Shown here piece by piece: positions 17,806 through 27,295 of a DNA stretch of 64,000 nt. The position numbers and the translations under genes are program-made. The number at the start of each line of letters is the position of its first letter. The stretch's first letter is position 1. The notes beneath the pieces were generated by a model. It ran no database searches, was not told where the DNA came from, and saw only the letters and a list, made by a program, of their open reading frames with translations. The stretch comes from Mycobacterium sp. ACS1612 (GTDB lineage: Bacteria > Actinomycetota > Actinomycetes > Mycobacteriales > Mycobacteriaceae). The DNA lies in NCBI RefSeq assembly GCF_001667505.1, contig NZ_LZHZ01000067.1, positions 186,001 through 250,000 on the forward strand, read 5' to 3'.

Positions 17806-18908
17806 CCATCGGCAAGAACGTGACGCTCGACGACCTGCCCCTGCGCGATGACCTGCGGGGCAAGTCGCCCTACGGCGCACCGCAACTCGACGTCCCGGTG
17901 CGGCTGAACACCAACGAGAACCCGCATCCACCGACGCAGGCACTGATCGACGACGTGACGGCCTCCGTGCGTGCGGCGGCGGGGGATCTGCACCGCTACC
18001 CGGACCGTGACGCGGTCGCGCTGCGCAGCGACCTGGCCGCCTACATGTCGGCGCAGACCGGTACGCCGCTGAGCGTCGAAAACCTCTGGGCCGCCAATGG
18101 TTCCAACGAGATACTGCAGCAATTGCTGCAGGCGTTCGGCGGCCCTGGCCGCAGTGCCATCGGATTCGTGCCGTCGTATTCGATGCACCCGATCATCTCC
18201 GACGGCACCCAGACCGCGTGGCTGGTGGCCAACCGGGCCGACGATTTCAGCCTCGACACCGACGTCGCGGTGCAGGCCATCAAGGAGCACACGCCGGACA
18301 TCGTGTTCGTGGCCAGCCCGAACAACCCGTCAGGTCAAAGTGTCTCGCTCGACGACCTGGATCGTCTGCTCGGCGCCATGGCTGGCGGCATCTTGATCCT
18401 CGACGAGGCCTACGGCGAGTTCTCGTCGCAGCCGAGTGCGGTCAAGTTGATCGACGACCATCCGACCAAGCTCGTCGTGACCCGCACCATGAGCAAGGCG
18501 TTCGCGTTCGCAGGAGGCCGCCTCGGTTATCTGATCGCCGCGCCTGCCGTCATCGACGCGATGTTGTTGGTGCGACTGCCGTACCACCTGTCCTCGGTAA
18601 CGCAGGCCGCCGCGCGCGCCGCCCTGCGGCACGCCGACGACACGCTTGGCAGTGTCGCGAAGTTGATCGCCGAGCGCGAGCGGGTCACAGAAGCGTTGAC
18701 CGGCATGGGTTTCCGGGTCATTCCCAGCGACGCCAATTTCGTGCTGTTCGGTGAGTTCAGCGACGCCCCCGCCACCTGGCAGCGCTACCTCGATGCGGGC
18801 ATCCTCATCCGCGACGTCGGCATCCCCGGCTATCTGCGGGCCACCACGGGACTGGCCGCCGAGAACGATGCGCTGCTCGAAGCAAGCGCCCGAATAGGAG
18901 CACAGTGA
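17802..18908 (+). CDS. hisC: Histidinol-phosphate aminotransferase
   Basis: PLP aminotransferase that converts imidazole acetol phosphate to histidinol phosphate. In 368 residues it has VRLNTNENPHPP near residue 35, AANGSNEILQ, FVASPNNPSGQ, ILDEAYGEF and the PLP lysine K232 in MSKAFAFAGGRLGY. GTG at 17802 overlaps the hisD stop (GTGA). Family length is normal. A role in other aminotransfers (phenylalanine, for example) is possible for some HisC relatives, but the operon favours histidine. Confidence 0.96.
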   Translation: MTIGKNVTLDDLPLRDDLRGKSPYGAPQLDVPVRLNTNENPHPPTQALIDDVTASVRAAAGDLHRYPDRDAVALRSDLAAYMSAQTGTPLSVENLWAANGSNEILQQLLQAFGGPGRSAIGFVPSYSMHPIISDGTQTAWLVANRADDFSLDTDVAVQAIKEHTPDIVFVASPNNPSGQSVSLDDLDRLLGAMAGGILILDEAYGEFSSQPSAVKLIDDHPTKLVVTRTMSKAFAFAGGRLGYLIAAPAVIDAMLLVRLPYHLSSVTQAAARAALRHADDTLGSVAKLIAERERVTEALTGMGFRVIPSDANFVLFGEFSDAPATWQRYLDAGILIRDVGIPGYLRATTGLAAENDALLEASARIGAQ

Positions 18909-19519
18909 CCGAAAACCGACGCGCGAAAGTCGAGCGCAAGACCAAGGAATCCGACATCGTCCTCGAACTCGACCTCGACGGCACCGGCGTCGTCGACGTC
19001 AGCACCGGGGTGCCGTTCTTCGACCACATGCTGACGTCGCTGGGCAGTCACGCGAGTTTCGACCTGAGCATCAAGGCCACCGGCGACATCGACATCGAGG
19101 GCCACCACACCATCGAGGACACCGCCATCGTGTTCGGTCAGGCGCTCGGTCAAGCACTCGGTGACAAGAAGGGCATTCGCCGGTTCGGCGACGCGTGGAT
19201 CCCGATGGACGAGTCGCTCGCGCATGCCGCCGTCGACGTATCGGGCAGACCGTACTTCGTGCACACCGGGGAACCGGACTTCATGGTGGAGTTCACCATC
19301 GCCGGATCCAGCGCGCCGTATCACACGGTGGTCAACCGACACGTGTTCGAGTCGCTGGCCTTCAACGCCCGAATCGCGTTGCACGTCCGCACCCTGTACG
19401 GCCGCGACCCACACCACATCACCGAGGCGCAATACAAGGCCGTCGCGCGCGCGTTGCGGCAGGCCGTCGAGTACGACCCGCGGGTCAGCGGCGTGCCATC
19501 CACCAAAGGCACTCTGTGA
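18905..19519 (+). CDS. hisB: Imidazoleglycerol-phosphate dehydratase
   Basis: Mn-dependent dehydratase forming imidazole acetol phosphate. The 204-residue single-domain protein has FFDHMLTSLGSHASFDL, the metal motif GHHTIEDTAI and its second copy DPHHITEAQYKAVARAL, and ends PSTKGTL. No histidinol phosphatase domain is attached, so that activity must come from elsewhere. GTG at 18905 overlaps the hisC stop by four bases, and its own stop overlaps hisH the same way. Confidence 0.97.
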   Translation: MTENRRAKVERKTKESDIVLELDLDGTGVVDVSTGVPFFDHMLTSLGSHASFDLSIKATGDIDIEGHHTIEDTAIVFGQALGQALGDKKGIRRFGDAWIPMDESLAHAAVDVSGRPYFVHTGEPDFMVEFTIAGSSAPYHTVVNRHVFESLAFNARIALHVRTLYGRDPHHITEAQYKAVARALRQAVEYDPRVSGVPSTKGTL

Positions 19520-20160
19520 CAAGCAAAGTGCATTCGCGGCCCCGCCGCGGTGTCGTCATCCTTGACTACGGCTCGGGCAACCTCCGGTCCGCGCAGCGGG
19601 CATTGGCCAGGGTCGGCGCCGACGTCGAGGTGACATCCGATCGCGACGCGGCGATGAACGCCGACGGTTTGGTGGTGCCCGGGGTCGGCGCATTCGAGGC
19701 CTGCATGACCGGCTTGCGAAAGATCAGCGGCGACGAGATCATCGCCGACCGCGTGGCGGGAGGCAGACACGTGCTCGGTGTGTGCGTCGGGATGCAGATC
19801 ATGTTCGCCCGTGGTGTCGAGTTCGGTCAGGAGACCGCGGGCTGCGGACGGTGGCCGGGCGCCGTGGTGCGGCTGGACGCGCCGGTGATTCCGCACATGG
19901 GCTGGAACGTCGTCGACGCACCCGCGGGCACGACGCTGTTCAGGGGCATCGACCCCACCACTCGGTTCTACTTCGTGCACTCGTATGCCGCTCAGCAGTG
20001 GGAAGGCAACCCGGACGCGCTGCTGACCTGGGCCACCCACAACGTGCCGTTCCTGGCCGCTGTCGAGGACGGGGCGCTGTCGGCCACCCAGTTCCATCCC
20101 GAGAAAAGCGGGGACGCCGGTGCCGCATTGCTCAGCAATTGGGTGAAAGCACTAGGTTGA
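19516..20160 (+). CDS. hisH: Imidazole glycerol phosphate synthase, glutaminase subunit
   Basis: Class I glutamine amidotransferase that supplies ammonia to HisF. In 214 residues it has VVILDYGSGNLRS, PGVGAFEACM, the nucleophile Cys in VLGVCVGMQIMF and the His/Glu pair in ATQFHPEKSG. GTG at 19516 overlaps the hisB stop (GTGA) and gives an 11-residue N-terminal extension before the core; a start a few codons later (GTG in SKVHS) cannot be excluded. hisA follows after four bases, and hisF lies two genes downstream. Confidence 0.95.
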   Translation: MTSKVHSRPRRGVVILDYGSGNLRSAQRALARVGADVEVTSDRDAAMNADGLVVPGVGAFEACMTGLRKISGDEIIADRVAGGRHVLGVCVGMQIMFARGVEFGQETAGCGRWPGAVVRLDAPVIPHMGWNVVDAPAGTTLFRGIDPTTRFYFVHSYAAQQWEGNPDALLTWATHNVPFLAAVEDGALSATQFHPEKSGDAGAALLSNWVKALG

Positions 20161-20164
20161 GCCC

Positions 20165-20899
20165 GTGTCTTTGATTCTGTTGCCCGCTGTCGACGTCGTC
20201 GACGGCAAGGCTGTCCGACTGGTGCAGGGCCAGGCGGGCAGTGAAACTGATTACGGCTCAGCGCTTGATGCCGCGATGACCTGGCAGCGCGACGGCGCCG
20301 AGTGGATCCACCTCGTCGACCTCGACGCGGCGTTCGGCCGCGGCTCCAACCGCGAGCTGCTGGCCGAGGTGGTCGGCAAGCTCGACGTCGCGGTGGAGTT
20401 GTCGGGGGGGATCCGCGACGACGAATCGCTTACCGCGGCGCTGGCCACGGGCTGCGCGCGAGTCAATCTCGGCACCGCGGCGCTGGAGAACCCACAGTGG
20501 TGCGCCAAGGTGTGCGCCGAGCACGGCGACAAGATCGCCGTTGGCCTGGACGTGAAGATCGTCGACGGGGAGCACCGACTCCGCGGCCGCGGCTGGGAGA
20601 CCGACGGCGGCGACCTGTGGGAGACACTCGATCGTCTTGACCGCGAAGGCTGTTCGCGGTTCGTCGTCACCGACGTCACCAAGGACGGCACGCTCAACGG
20701 GCCCAACCTCGAATTGCTCACCCAAGTCGCCGAACGCACCGACGCCCCGGTGATCGCCTCCGGCGGGGTGTCCAGCCTGGACGACCTCCGCGCCATCGCC
20801 ACGCTGACCAGCAGCGGTGTCGAGGGTGCCATCGTCGGGAAAGCCTTGTACGCCGGGCGATTCACACTGCCGCAGGCGCTGGCCGCGGTGGCGCAGTAG
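20165..20899 (+). CDS. priA: Phosphoribosyl isomerase A (bifunctional HisA/TrpF)
   Basis: A 244-residue (beta/alpha)8 isomerase. Catalytic Asp residues are in LPAVDVVDGKAVRLVQG (near residue 10) and VVTDVTKDGTLNGPN (near 176). In actinobacteria this enzyme (PriA) isomerises both ProFAR in histidine synthesis and PRA in tryptophan synthesis. No trpF occurs in the trp cluster of this window, which supports the dual role. GTG at 20165 lies four bases after hisH. The single-substrate HisA alternative is unlikely in a mycobacterium, though sequence alone does not prove bifunctionality. Confidence 0.92.
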   Translation: MSLILLPAVDVVDGKAVRLVQGQAGSETDYGSALDAAMTWQRDGAEWIHLVDLDAAFGRGSNRELLAEVVGKLDVAVELSGGIRDDESLTAALATGCARVNLGTAALENPQWCAKVCAEHGDKIAVGLDVKIVDGEHRLRGRGWETDGGDLWETLDRLDREGCSRFVVTDVTKDGTLNGPNLELLTQVAERTDAPVIASGGVSSLDDLRAIATLTSSGVEGAIVGKALYAGRFTLPQALAAVAQ

Positions 20900-20905
20900 G
20901 ACCCG

Positions 20906-21721
20906 ATGGCCCTCGACGACACCGACCTCGACACCCTGGTCACCGAGGCCGCGGCGATTCTGGACGCGGCCGCAGTGCCGTTCGTCGACGGGCATCGCGC
21001 CGACTCCGCGGTGCAGAAGAAGGGCAACGATTTCGCCACCGAGGTTGACCTGGCGATCGAGCGCCAGGTAGTTCAGGCGCTGAACGACAGGACCGGGATC
21101 GAGGTGCACGGCGAGGAATTCGGCGGAGCGGACGTCGATTCGCCGCTGGTGTGGGTGCTCGACCCGATCGACGGCACCTTCAACTACGCCGCGGGCTCGC
21201 CGATGGCGGCGATCCTGCTCGCCCTGGTGCGTGATGGTGAACCTGTTGCCGGGCTGACGTGGCTGCCGTTCACCGGCGAGCGGTTCACCGCTGTGGTCGG
21301 AAAACCGCTGCGCAGCAACGGCGTCGAACAGCCGCGGCTGCAGCCCACCAAACTCTCCGAGGCGATCGTGGGCGTCAGCACGTTCAACGTCGACTCGCGC
21401 GGCCCGGTGCCGGGCCGGTACCGGCTCGCGGTGATCGAAACGCTGAGCCGAAAGTGCTCACGGATGCGGATGCACGGCGCCACCGGGGTTGACTTCGCCT
21501 ACACCGCAGCCGGAATCCTGGGCGGCACAATCAGTTTCGGCGCGCACGTGTGGGACCACGCGGCGGGTGTCGCGCTGGTGCGGGCGGCAGGCGGCGTCGT
21601 CACCAACCTCGACGGTAGCGACTGGACGACGAAGTCGCGCTCGGCGCTGGTCGGAGCGCCTGGCGTGCATGCCGAACTGCTGGAATTGCTGAACTCCGTC
21701 GGCGATCCGGAGACCTTCTGA
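20906..21721 (+). CDS. impA: Inositol monophosphatase-family phosphatase (ImpA-like) in the his operon
   Basis: Mg-dependent phosphatase of 271 residues with the family motifs GNDFATEVDLAIE, GEEFGG, the metal motif LDPIDGTFNYAAGSP and the C-terminal HVWDHAAGVALVRAAGG. Relatives dephosphorylate inositol phosphate, NADP-type nucleotides or histidinol phosphate. It sits between priA and hisF and shares one base with the hisF start (TGATG). M. tuberculosis has impA at the same place, while a separate gene is credited with histidinol-phosphate phosphatase activity there. Substrate therefore uncertain. Confidence 0.88.
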   Translation: MALDDTDLDTLVTEAAAILDAAAVPFVDGHRADSAVQKKGNDFATEVDLAIERQVVQALNDRTGIEVHGEEFGGADVDSPLVWVLDPIDGTFNYAAGSPMAAILLALVRDGEPVAGLTWLPFTGERFTAVVGKPLRSNGVEQPRLQPTKLSEAIVGVSTFNVDSRGPVPGRYRLAVIETLSRKCSRMRMHGATGVDFAYTAAGILGGTISFGAHVWDHAAGVALVRAAGGVVTNLDGSDWTTKSRSALVGAPGVHAELLELLNSVGDPETF

Positions 21722-22503
21722 TGGACCCGAAAGACCTTGCGGTGCGTATTATTCCGTGCCTCGATGTTGACGCAGGCCGGGTGGTCAAGGGGGTCAACTT
21801 CGAGAACCTCCGGGATGCAGGCGATCCGGTGGAGCTGGCGGCCCGCTACGACGCGGAGGGCGCTGACGAGCTGACGTTCCTCGACGTGACAGCGTCGTCC
21901 TCGGGCCGAGCCACCATGTTGGAGGTCGTCAAGCACACCGCCGAACAGGTGTTCATCCCGTTGACCGTCGGCGGCGGCGTGCGGTCGGTCGCGGACGTCG
22001 ACGCGCTGCTTCGGGCGGGCGCCGACAAGGTGTCGGTGAACACCGCGGCGATCGCGAGGCCAGAACTGCTGGCCGAGTTGTCGCGCCAATTCGGGTCCCA
22101 GTGCATCGTGCTGTCGGTCGACGCGCGCACCGTGCCCGATGGCAATCAGCCGACCGTGTCGGGCTGGGAAGTCACCACGCACGGCGGCAGGCGCGGTACG
22201 GGCATCGACGCCATCGAATGGGCTGGCCGCGGAGCCGAACTCGGGGTGGGAGAGATCCTGCTCAACTCCATGGACTACGACGGCACCAAGGCCGGGTTCG
22301 ACCTGAAGATGCTGCGCGCGGTGCGCGGCGCGGTGTCCGTGCCGGTGATCGCCAGCGGCGGCGCGGGCGCAGTGGAACATTTCGCGGCCGCCGTTGTTGC
22401 AGGAGCCGATGCCGTACTGGCGGCCAGCGTGTTCCACTTCGGCGAGCTGACCATCGGCCAGGTGAAGGCGGCGATGGCAGCTGAAGGGATCGTGGTGCGG
22501 TGA
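21721..22503 (+). CDS. hisF: Imidazole glycerol phosphate synthase, cyclase subunit
   Basis: Forms imidazole glycerol phosphate and AICAR with ammonia from HisH. The 260-residue (beta/alpha)8 protein has catalytic Asp in IIPCLDVDAGRVVKGVNF and in LSVDARTV, plus GEILLNSMDYDGTKAGFD and VPVIASGGAGAVEHF, all HisF signatures. ATG at 21721 overlaps the impA stop by one base and its own stop overlaps hisI by four. Confidence 0.97.
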   Translation: MDPKDLAVRIIPCLDVDAGRVVKGVNFENLRDAGDPVELAARYDAEGADELTFLDVTASSSGRATMLEVVKHTAEQVFIPLTVGGGVRSVADVDALLRAGADKVSVNTAAIARPELLAELSRQFGSQCIVLSVDARTVPDGNQPTVSGWEVTTHGGRRGTGIDAIEWAGRGAELGVGEILLNSMDYDGTKAGFDLKMLRAVRGAVSVPVIASGGAGAVEHFAAAVVAGADAVLAASVFHFGELTIGQVKAAMAAEGIVVR

Positions 22504-22850
22504 CGACGCTGGACGAAGGCATCGCGTCGCGACTGAAACGCGACGCCAACGGGCTGTTCGCGGCGGTGGCGCAGGAACGCGGCACCGGCAAGGTGCTGAT
22601 GGTGGCCTGGATGGACGACGAAGCATTGGCGCGCACGCTTCAGACCCGCAGGGCGACGTACTACTCGCGTTCGCGACAACAGCACTGGATCAAAGGGGAG
22701 ACGTCGGGGCACACCCAGTACGTGCATTCGGTGCGGTTGGACTGCGACGGCGACACCGTGCTGCTCGAGGTGGATCAGGTCGGCGCGGCCTGCCACACCG
22801 GTGATCACACCTGCTTCGATGCGGGCCTGTTGCTGGACCCCGAAGCCTAA
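22500..22850 (+). CDS. hisI: Phosphoribosyl-AMP cyclohydrolase
   Basis: Zn/Mg enzyme that opens the adenine ring of PR-AMP. The 116-residue protein carries VLMVAWMDDEAL, TYYSRSRQQHWIKGETSGH, the metal-binding VRLDCDGDTVL and ACHTGDHTCF. It lacks a fused HisE domain, as in mycobacteria, where hisE and hisG lie elsewhere. GTG at 22500 overlaps the hisF stop. It is the last recognisable his gene here. Confidence 0.97.
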   Translation: MTTLDEGIASRLKRDANGLFAAVAQERGTGKVLMVAWMDDEALARTLQTRRATYYSRSRQQHWIKGETSGHTQYVHSVRLDCDGDTVLLEVDQVGAACHTGDHTCFDAGLLLDPEA

Positions 22851-22879
22851 CGGCGGTAAGTTTGCGGTGCCAGACTGCC

Positions 22880-23679
22880 GTGAGCGCGATCGTCCAGCAG
22901 ACTGTCACGGTGACCTCCGTTGTCCTGATCACCGGCGCCAGTTCCGGAATCGGCCGCGCCACCGCGCTTCGACTGGCCGGTGACGGCGCGGCCGTGGCGT
23001 TGGTCGCGCTGCCTGGCGACGACCTCCACGAGACCGCCGAGGAATGCCGGGCTCTCGGATCGGGTGCGCTGGCCATCCCGGCCGACGTCGCGGATCCCGG
23101 GCAGGTGGCCGCGGCGTTCGACCGCGCCGAGACGCTGGGCGCCGTATCGGCGGTGTTCAGCAATGCCGGTATCTCGATTGTCGGTCCCGCAATCGAATTG
23201 GCCGACGACGACTGGCTGCGCCAACTGCACGTCAACCTGTCGGGCAGCTTCTACGTGGTGCGAGAGGCCGCCCGCCGGATGATTCCGCGCGGCGGTGGCG
23301 CGATCGTCGTCACCGGGTCAGAACTCGGATTGCTCGGCCAGGCTGGATATGTCGGCTACACCGCGACCAAAGGCGGCGTGCTGGCGATGACGCGCGCGTT
23401 CGCCGCGGAACTGGCGGTGCACGGCATCCGCGTCAACAGCATCTCGCCGGGCACCACCGAAACCCCAATGTTGCTAGCGGAATTCGCCGCTGCACTCGAT
23501 CCGGATAGAGAGCGCGCCGAGAACGAGTCGACGATCCCGCTCGGCAGATTCGGTCAACCGGGGGACATCGCGGCGGCGGTTGCGTTCCTGCTGTCGGACG
23601 AGGCGCGTTACGTCACCGGAGCGAACCTCGTCGTCGACGGCGGGCGCACATCGTGTTTCACCGCCGGCACCCTGGGCGG

Positions 23680-23683
<4 letters not shown>
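22880..23683 (+). CDS. Short-chain dehydrogenase/reductase
   Basis: An NAD(P)-dependent SDR of about 267 residues. It shows the cofactor motif TGASSGIG, NAG (FSNAGIS), catalytic Ser in VTGSELG, the YxxxK pair in YVGYTATKGG, and the C-terminal YVTGANLVVDGG. Substrate unknown. The start is uncertain: GTG 22880 is given, GTG 22910 would place the first strand directly at the N-terminus, and TTG 22862 is the longest. It follows hisI by 29 bases on the same strand; M. tuberculosis has a different gene (chaA) here, so this is a local replacement without an obvious histidine role. Confidence 0.85.
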
Positions 23684-24473
<790 letters not shown>

Positions 24474-24477
<4 letters not shown>

Positions 24478-24938
24478 GCTGATTGCCGTTGCCGCAAGGT
24501 TTCCAGCGCCTTGTCCGCGTGGCTGTCCATGCTGAACTCGCTGGCGATCACGTCGAGCACGGTGCGGTCGGTGTCGATCACGAAGGTGGTGCGCTTGACC
24601 GGCATGAACTTGCCCAGCAGGCCGCGCTTGACGCCGAACTGCGTGGCGACCGTACCGTCGGCGTCGGAGAGCAGCGGGTAGTCGAATTTCTCCTTGTCGG
24701 CGAACTGGGCCTGCTTTTCGACCGCATCCGCGCTGATGCCAACAGGGCTTGCGCCGACAGCGGCGAATTCGGGGGCGAGATCGCGGAAGTGGCAGGCTTC
24801 CTTGGTGCATCCCGGCGTCATCGCGGCAGGGTAGAAGAACAGCACGATAGGGCCGTCGGCGAGCAATTCGGTCAGGCTTCGCACGGTGCCTGTCTGGTCC
24901 GGCAATTCGAACTCGGCAACCCGGTCACCACGTTTCAT
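24474..24938 (-). CDS. bcpB: Peroxiredoxin, BCP family (BcpB-like)
   Basis: A 154-residue thiol peroxidase. The peroxidatic and resolving cysteines are in MTPGCTKEACHF (C-x4-C pattern of the atypical 2-Cys BCP type), with the Thr/Arg framework in LLGKFMPVKRTTFVID. Reduces hydroperoxides with thioredoxin as donor. ATG at 24938 (MKRGDRVAEF) gives a clean family N-terminus; TAGCGT lies eight bases upstream. It matches Rv1608c in position, just before trpE. The downstream coupled ABC ATPase is an unusual partner. Confidence 0.9.
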
Positions 24939-24997
24939 AGCCCCCCACGCTACGCCCACCGAAAATCGTTGGAGCGCGGCGTCGTTCCTGTGAAAGC

Positions 24998-25738
24998 GTG
25001 CAACAGATGCTGTGTGTGCCCGATATCGACGCCTTCATGGCCGACGGCTTCGTCAGGATCGAGGGGGCCGCTGCCCGTAGCGTCGCGGATGCCGCGCGAT
25101 CAGCGTTGTGGCGGCAGCTGGGTCTTTCACCGGACAACCGCGACGGTTGGTCGCAACCGGTGCTCTGGGCCTCAGATGTGATGGGCCACGGTCCCTTCGG
25201 TGAACTCGTCACCAGTTCCGCGTTGGCAACGGCGCTCGACACCGTCTGCGGCCGCGGCGGTTGGCTCCCGCGCGCCTCGCTGGGCAATATTGCAGTCCGG
25301 TTCTCGGTGTCACCGCCCGCCGAGGATCGCGGATGGCACATCGACGCCAACACGCCCCAGGCCGACGGGACATGGGCGGTGACGGGACGTCCGCACACGG
25401 TGCTGCTGCTGACGCTGCTGTCGGAAGTCGGCCGCGACGATGCGCCGACCCGGATCCGGGTGGGGTCACATCGCGACGTGGCCCGCGTGTTGGGACCGGA
25501 CCCGCTGGAACTGGCCGAGATGGGCCGCCTCGTCGACGCCGTCGGCGCCGAACGCGCCGTGGCGTACGCCACCGGTGAACCCGGGGACATGTATCTGCTG
25601 CATCCGTTCACCGCGCATGCCGCCGACGAACACCGCGGCAGCAGGCCGCGGTTCATGGCGCAGGCACCCGTCCTGCTGACCAGCCCGCTAACACCGACGT
25701 CGTCGTCGCCGTTGGCGCGCGTCTGGGAGAATTGCTGA
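24998..25738 (+). CDS. Phytanoyl-CoA dioxygenase (PhyH)-like protein
   Basis: A 246-residue Fe(II)/2-oxoglutarate oxygenase-like protein. The iron motif HxD appears in RGWHIDANTP, the distal His in MYLLHPFTAHAA, and an Arg for 2-oxoglutarate in SRPRFMAQ. Substrate is unknown. GTG at 24998 is used; a start a few codons later is possible. It is divergent from bcpB across 59 bases and its stop TGA is directly followed by the trpE GTG, so it is the first gene of the trp transcript as read from sequence. It is not part of the M. tuberculosis trp locus. Confidence 0.75.
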   Translation: MQQMLCVPDIDAFMADGFVRIEGAAARSVADAARSALWRQLGLSPDNRDGWSQPVLWASDVMGHGPFGELVTSSALATALDTVCGRGGWLPRASLGNIAVRFSVSPPAEDRGWHIDANTPQADGTWAVTGRPHTVLLLTLLSEVGRDDAPTRIRVGSHRDVARVLGPDPLELAEMGRLVDAVGAERAVAYATGEPGDMYLLHPFTAHAADEHRGSRPRFMAQAPVLLTSPLTPTSSSPLARVWENC

Positions 25739-27295
25739 GTGCAGACGACCGCCAACCTCGTCGGAGCCGCACCGGCGGCGACATCGGGCATGAGCACCAC
25801 GTCACGCGAGGACTTCCGGGCGCTGGCCGCCGGGCACCGAGTGGTGCCGGTCACCCGCAAGGTGCTCGCCGACAGTGAGACCCCGCTGTCGGCGTACCGG
25901 AAGCTAGCCGCCAACCGGCCGGGGACGTTCCTGTTGGAGTCGGCCGAGAACGGTCGGTCGTGGTCACGATGGTCGTTCATCGGTGCGGGCGCGCCGTCGG
26001 CGCTGACGGTGCGCGACGGCGAGGCGGTATGGCTGGGCATCACCCCGAAGGACGCCCCGAAAGAGGGCGATCCGATCCGGGCACTGCGCGCGACGCTCGA
26101 ATTGCTGAAAACCGAACCGGTGCCGGGCTTGCCGCCGTTGTCCAGCGGGCTGGTCGGGTTCTTCGCCTACGACATGGTGCGCCGCCTCGAACGGCTGCCG
26201 TCGCTGGCGGTAGACGACCTCGGGTTGCCGGACATGCTGTTGCTGCTGGCCACCGACATCGCCGCAGTCGACCACCACGAGGGCACCATCACGCTGATCG
26301 CCAACGCGGTGAACTGGAACGGCACCGACGAGCGGGTGGATTGGGCGTACGACGACGCGGTCGAGCGGCTCGACGTGATGACCGCGGCGCTGTCGGAGCC
26401 GTTGCCGTCGACCGTGGCGACGTTCAGCCGCCCGGAGCCGCTGCACCGCTCACAGCGCACGGTGGAGGAGTACACGGCCATCGTCGAGAAGCTCGTCGGC
26501 GACATCGAGGCCGGTGAGGCGTTCCAGGTGGTGCCGTCGCAGCGCTTCGAGATGAACACCGACGCCGATCCCCTCGACGTGTACCGCATGCTGCGGGTGA
26601 CCAACCCCAGCCCGTACATGTATCTGCTGAATGTCCCAAATAGCGTTGGCGGACTGGACTTTTCGATCGTCGGATCCAGCCCGGAGGCGCTGGTGACGGT
26701 CAAGAACGGCAGGGCGTCGACGCATCCGATCGCAGGCACGCGTTGGCGTGGCGCCACCGAGGAAGAAGACGTGCTGCTCGAAAAGGAGTTGCTGCACGAC
26801 GACAAGGAGCGCGCCGAGCACCTGATGCTGGTCGACCTCGGCCGCAACGACCTGGGCCGCGTCTGCCGCCCCGGCACGGTGCGGGTCGAGGACTACAGCC
26901 ACATAGAGCGCTACAGCCACGTCATGCACATCGTGTCGACGGTGCGCGGCGAGCTGGCCGAGGACAAGACCGCATTGGACGCGGTCACCGCCTGCTTCCC
27001 GGCGGGCACCTTGTCGGGCGCGCCCAAGGTGCGGGCGATGGAGCTGATCGAGGAGGTCGAGAAGACGCGCCGCGGGCTGTACGGCGGTGTGCTCGGCTAT
27101 CTGGACTTCGCGGGAAATGCCGACTTCGCGATTGCGATCCGTACCGCGCTGATGCGCAACGGCACGGCGTATGTGCAAGCAGGCGGGGGAGTCGTGGCCG
27201 ACTCCAATGGCCCGTACGAGTACAACGAGGCGTCGAACAAGGCCAAGGCCGTGCTGAATGCGATCGCGGCGGCGGAAACGCTGACCGAACCGTGA
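25739..27295 (+). CDS. trpE: Anthranilate synthase component I
   Basis: Converts chorismate and ammonia to anthranilate, the first step of tryptophan synthesis. The 518-residue protein has the allosteric LLES element (GTFLLESAENG), FFAYDMVRRLERLP, HPIAGTRWRG, the catalytic ERAEHLMLVDLGRNDLGRV and the chorismate-binding FPAGTLSGAPKVRAMELI. Feedback inhibition by Trp is likely. GTG at 25739 has GGGAG nine bases upstream; ATG at 25790 would give an N-terminus closer to Rv1609. The glutamine amidotransferase partner is not here. Confidence 0.96.
   Translation: MQTTANLVGAAPAATSGMSTTSREDFRALAAGHRVVPVTRKVLADSETPLSAYRKLAANRPGTFLLESAENGRSWSRWSFIGAGAPSALTVRDGEAVWLGITPKDAPKEGDPIRALRATLELLKTEPVPGLPPLSSGLVGFFAYDMVRRLERLPSLAVDDLGLPDMLLLLATDIAAVDHHEGTITLIANAVNWNGTDERVDWAYDDAVERLDVMTAALSEPLPSTVATFSRPEPLHRSQRTVEEYTAIVEKLVGDIEAGEAFQVVPSQRFEMNTDADPLDVYRMLRVTNPSPYMYLLNVPNSVGGLDFSIVGSSPEALVTVKNGRASTHPIAGTRWRGATEEEDVLLEKELLHDDKERAEHLMLVDLGRNDLGRVCRPGTVRVEDYSHIERYSHVMHIVSTVRGELAEDKTALDAVTACFPAGTLSGAPKVRAMELIEEVEKTRRGLYGGVLGYLDFAGNADFAIAIRTALMRNGTAYVQAGGGVVADSNGPYEYNEASNKAKAVLNAIAAAETLTEP

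Noticed and set aside
16459..17943. 494-codon frame antisense to hisD
   Set aside because: Shadow of hisD; composition Gly/Val/His/Arg-rich with no recognisable domain.
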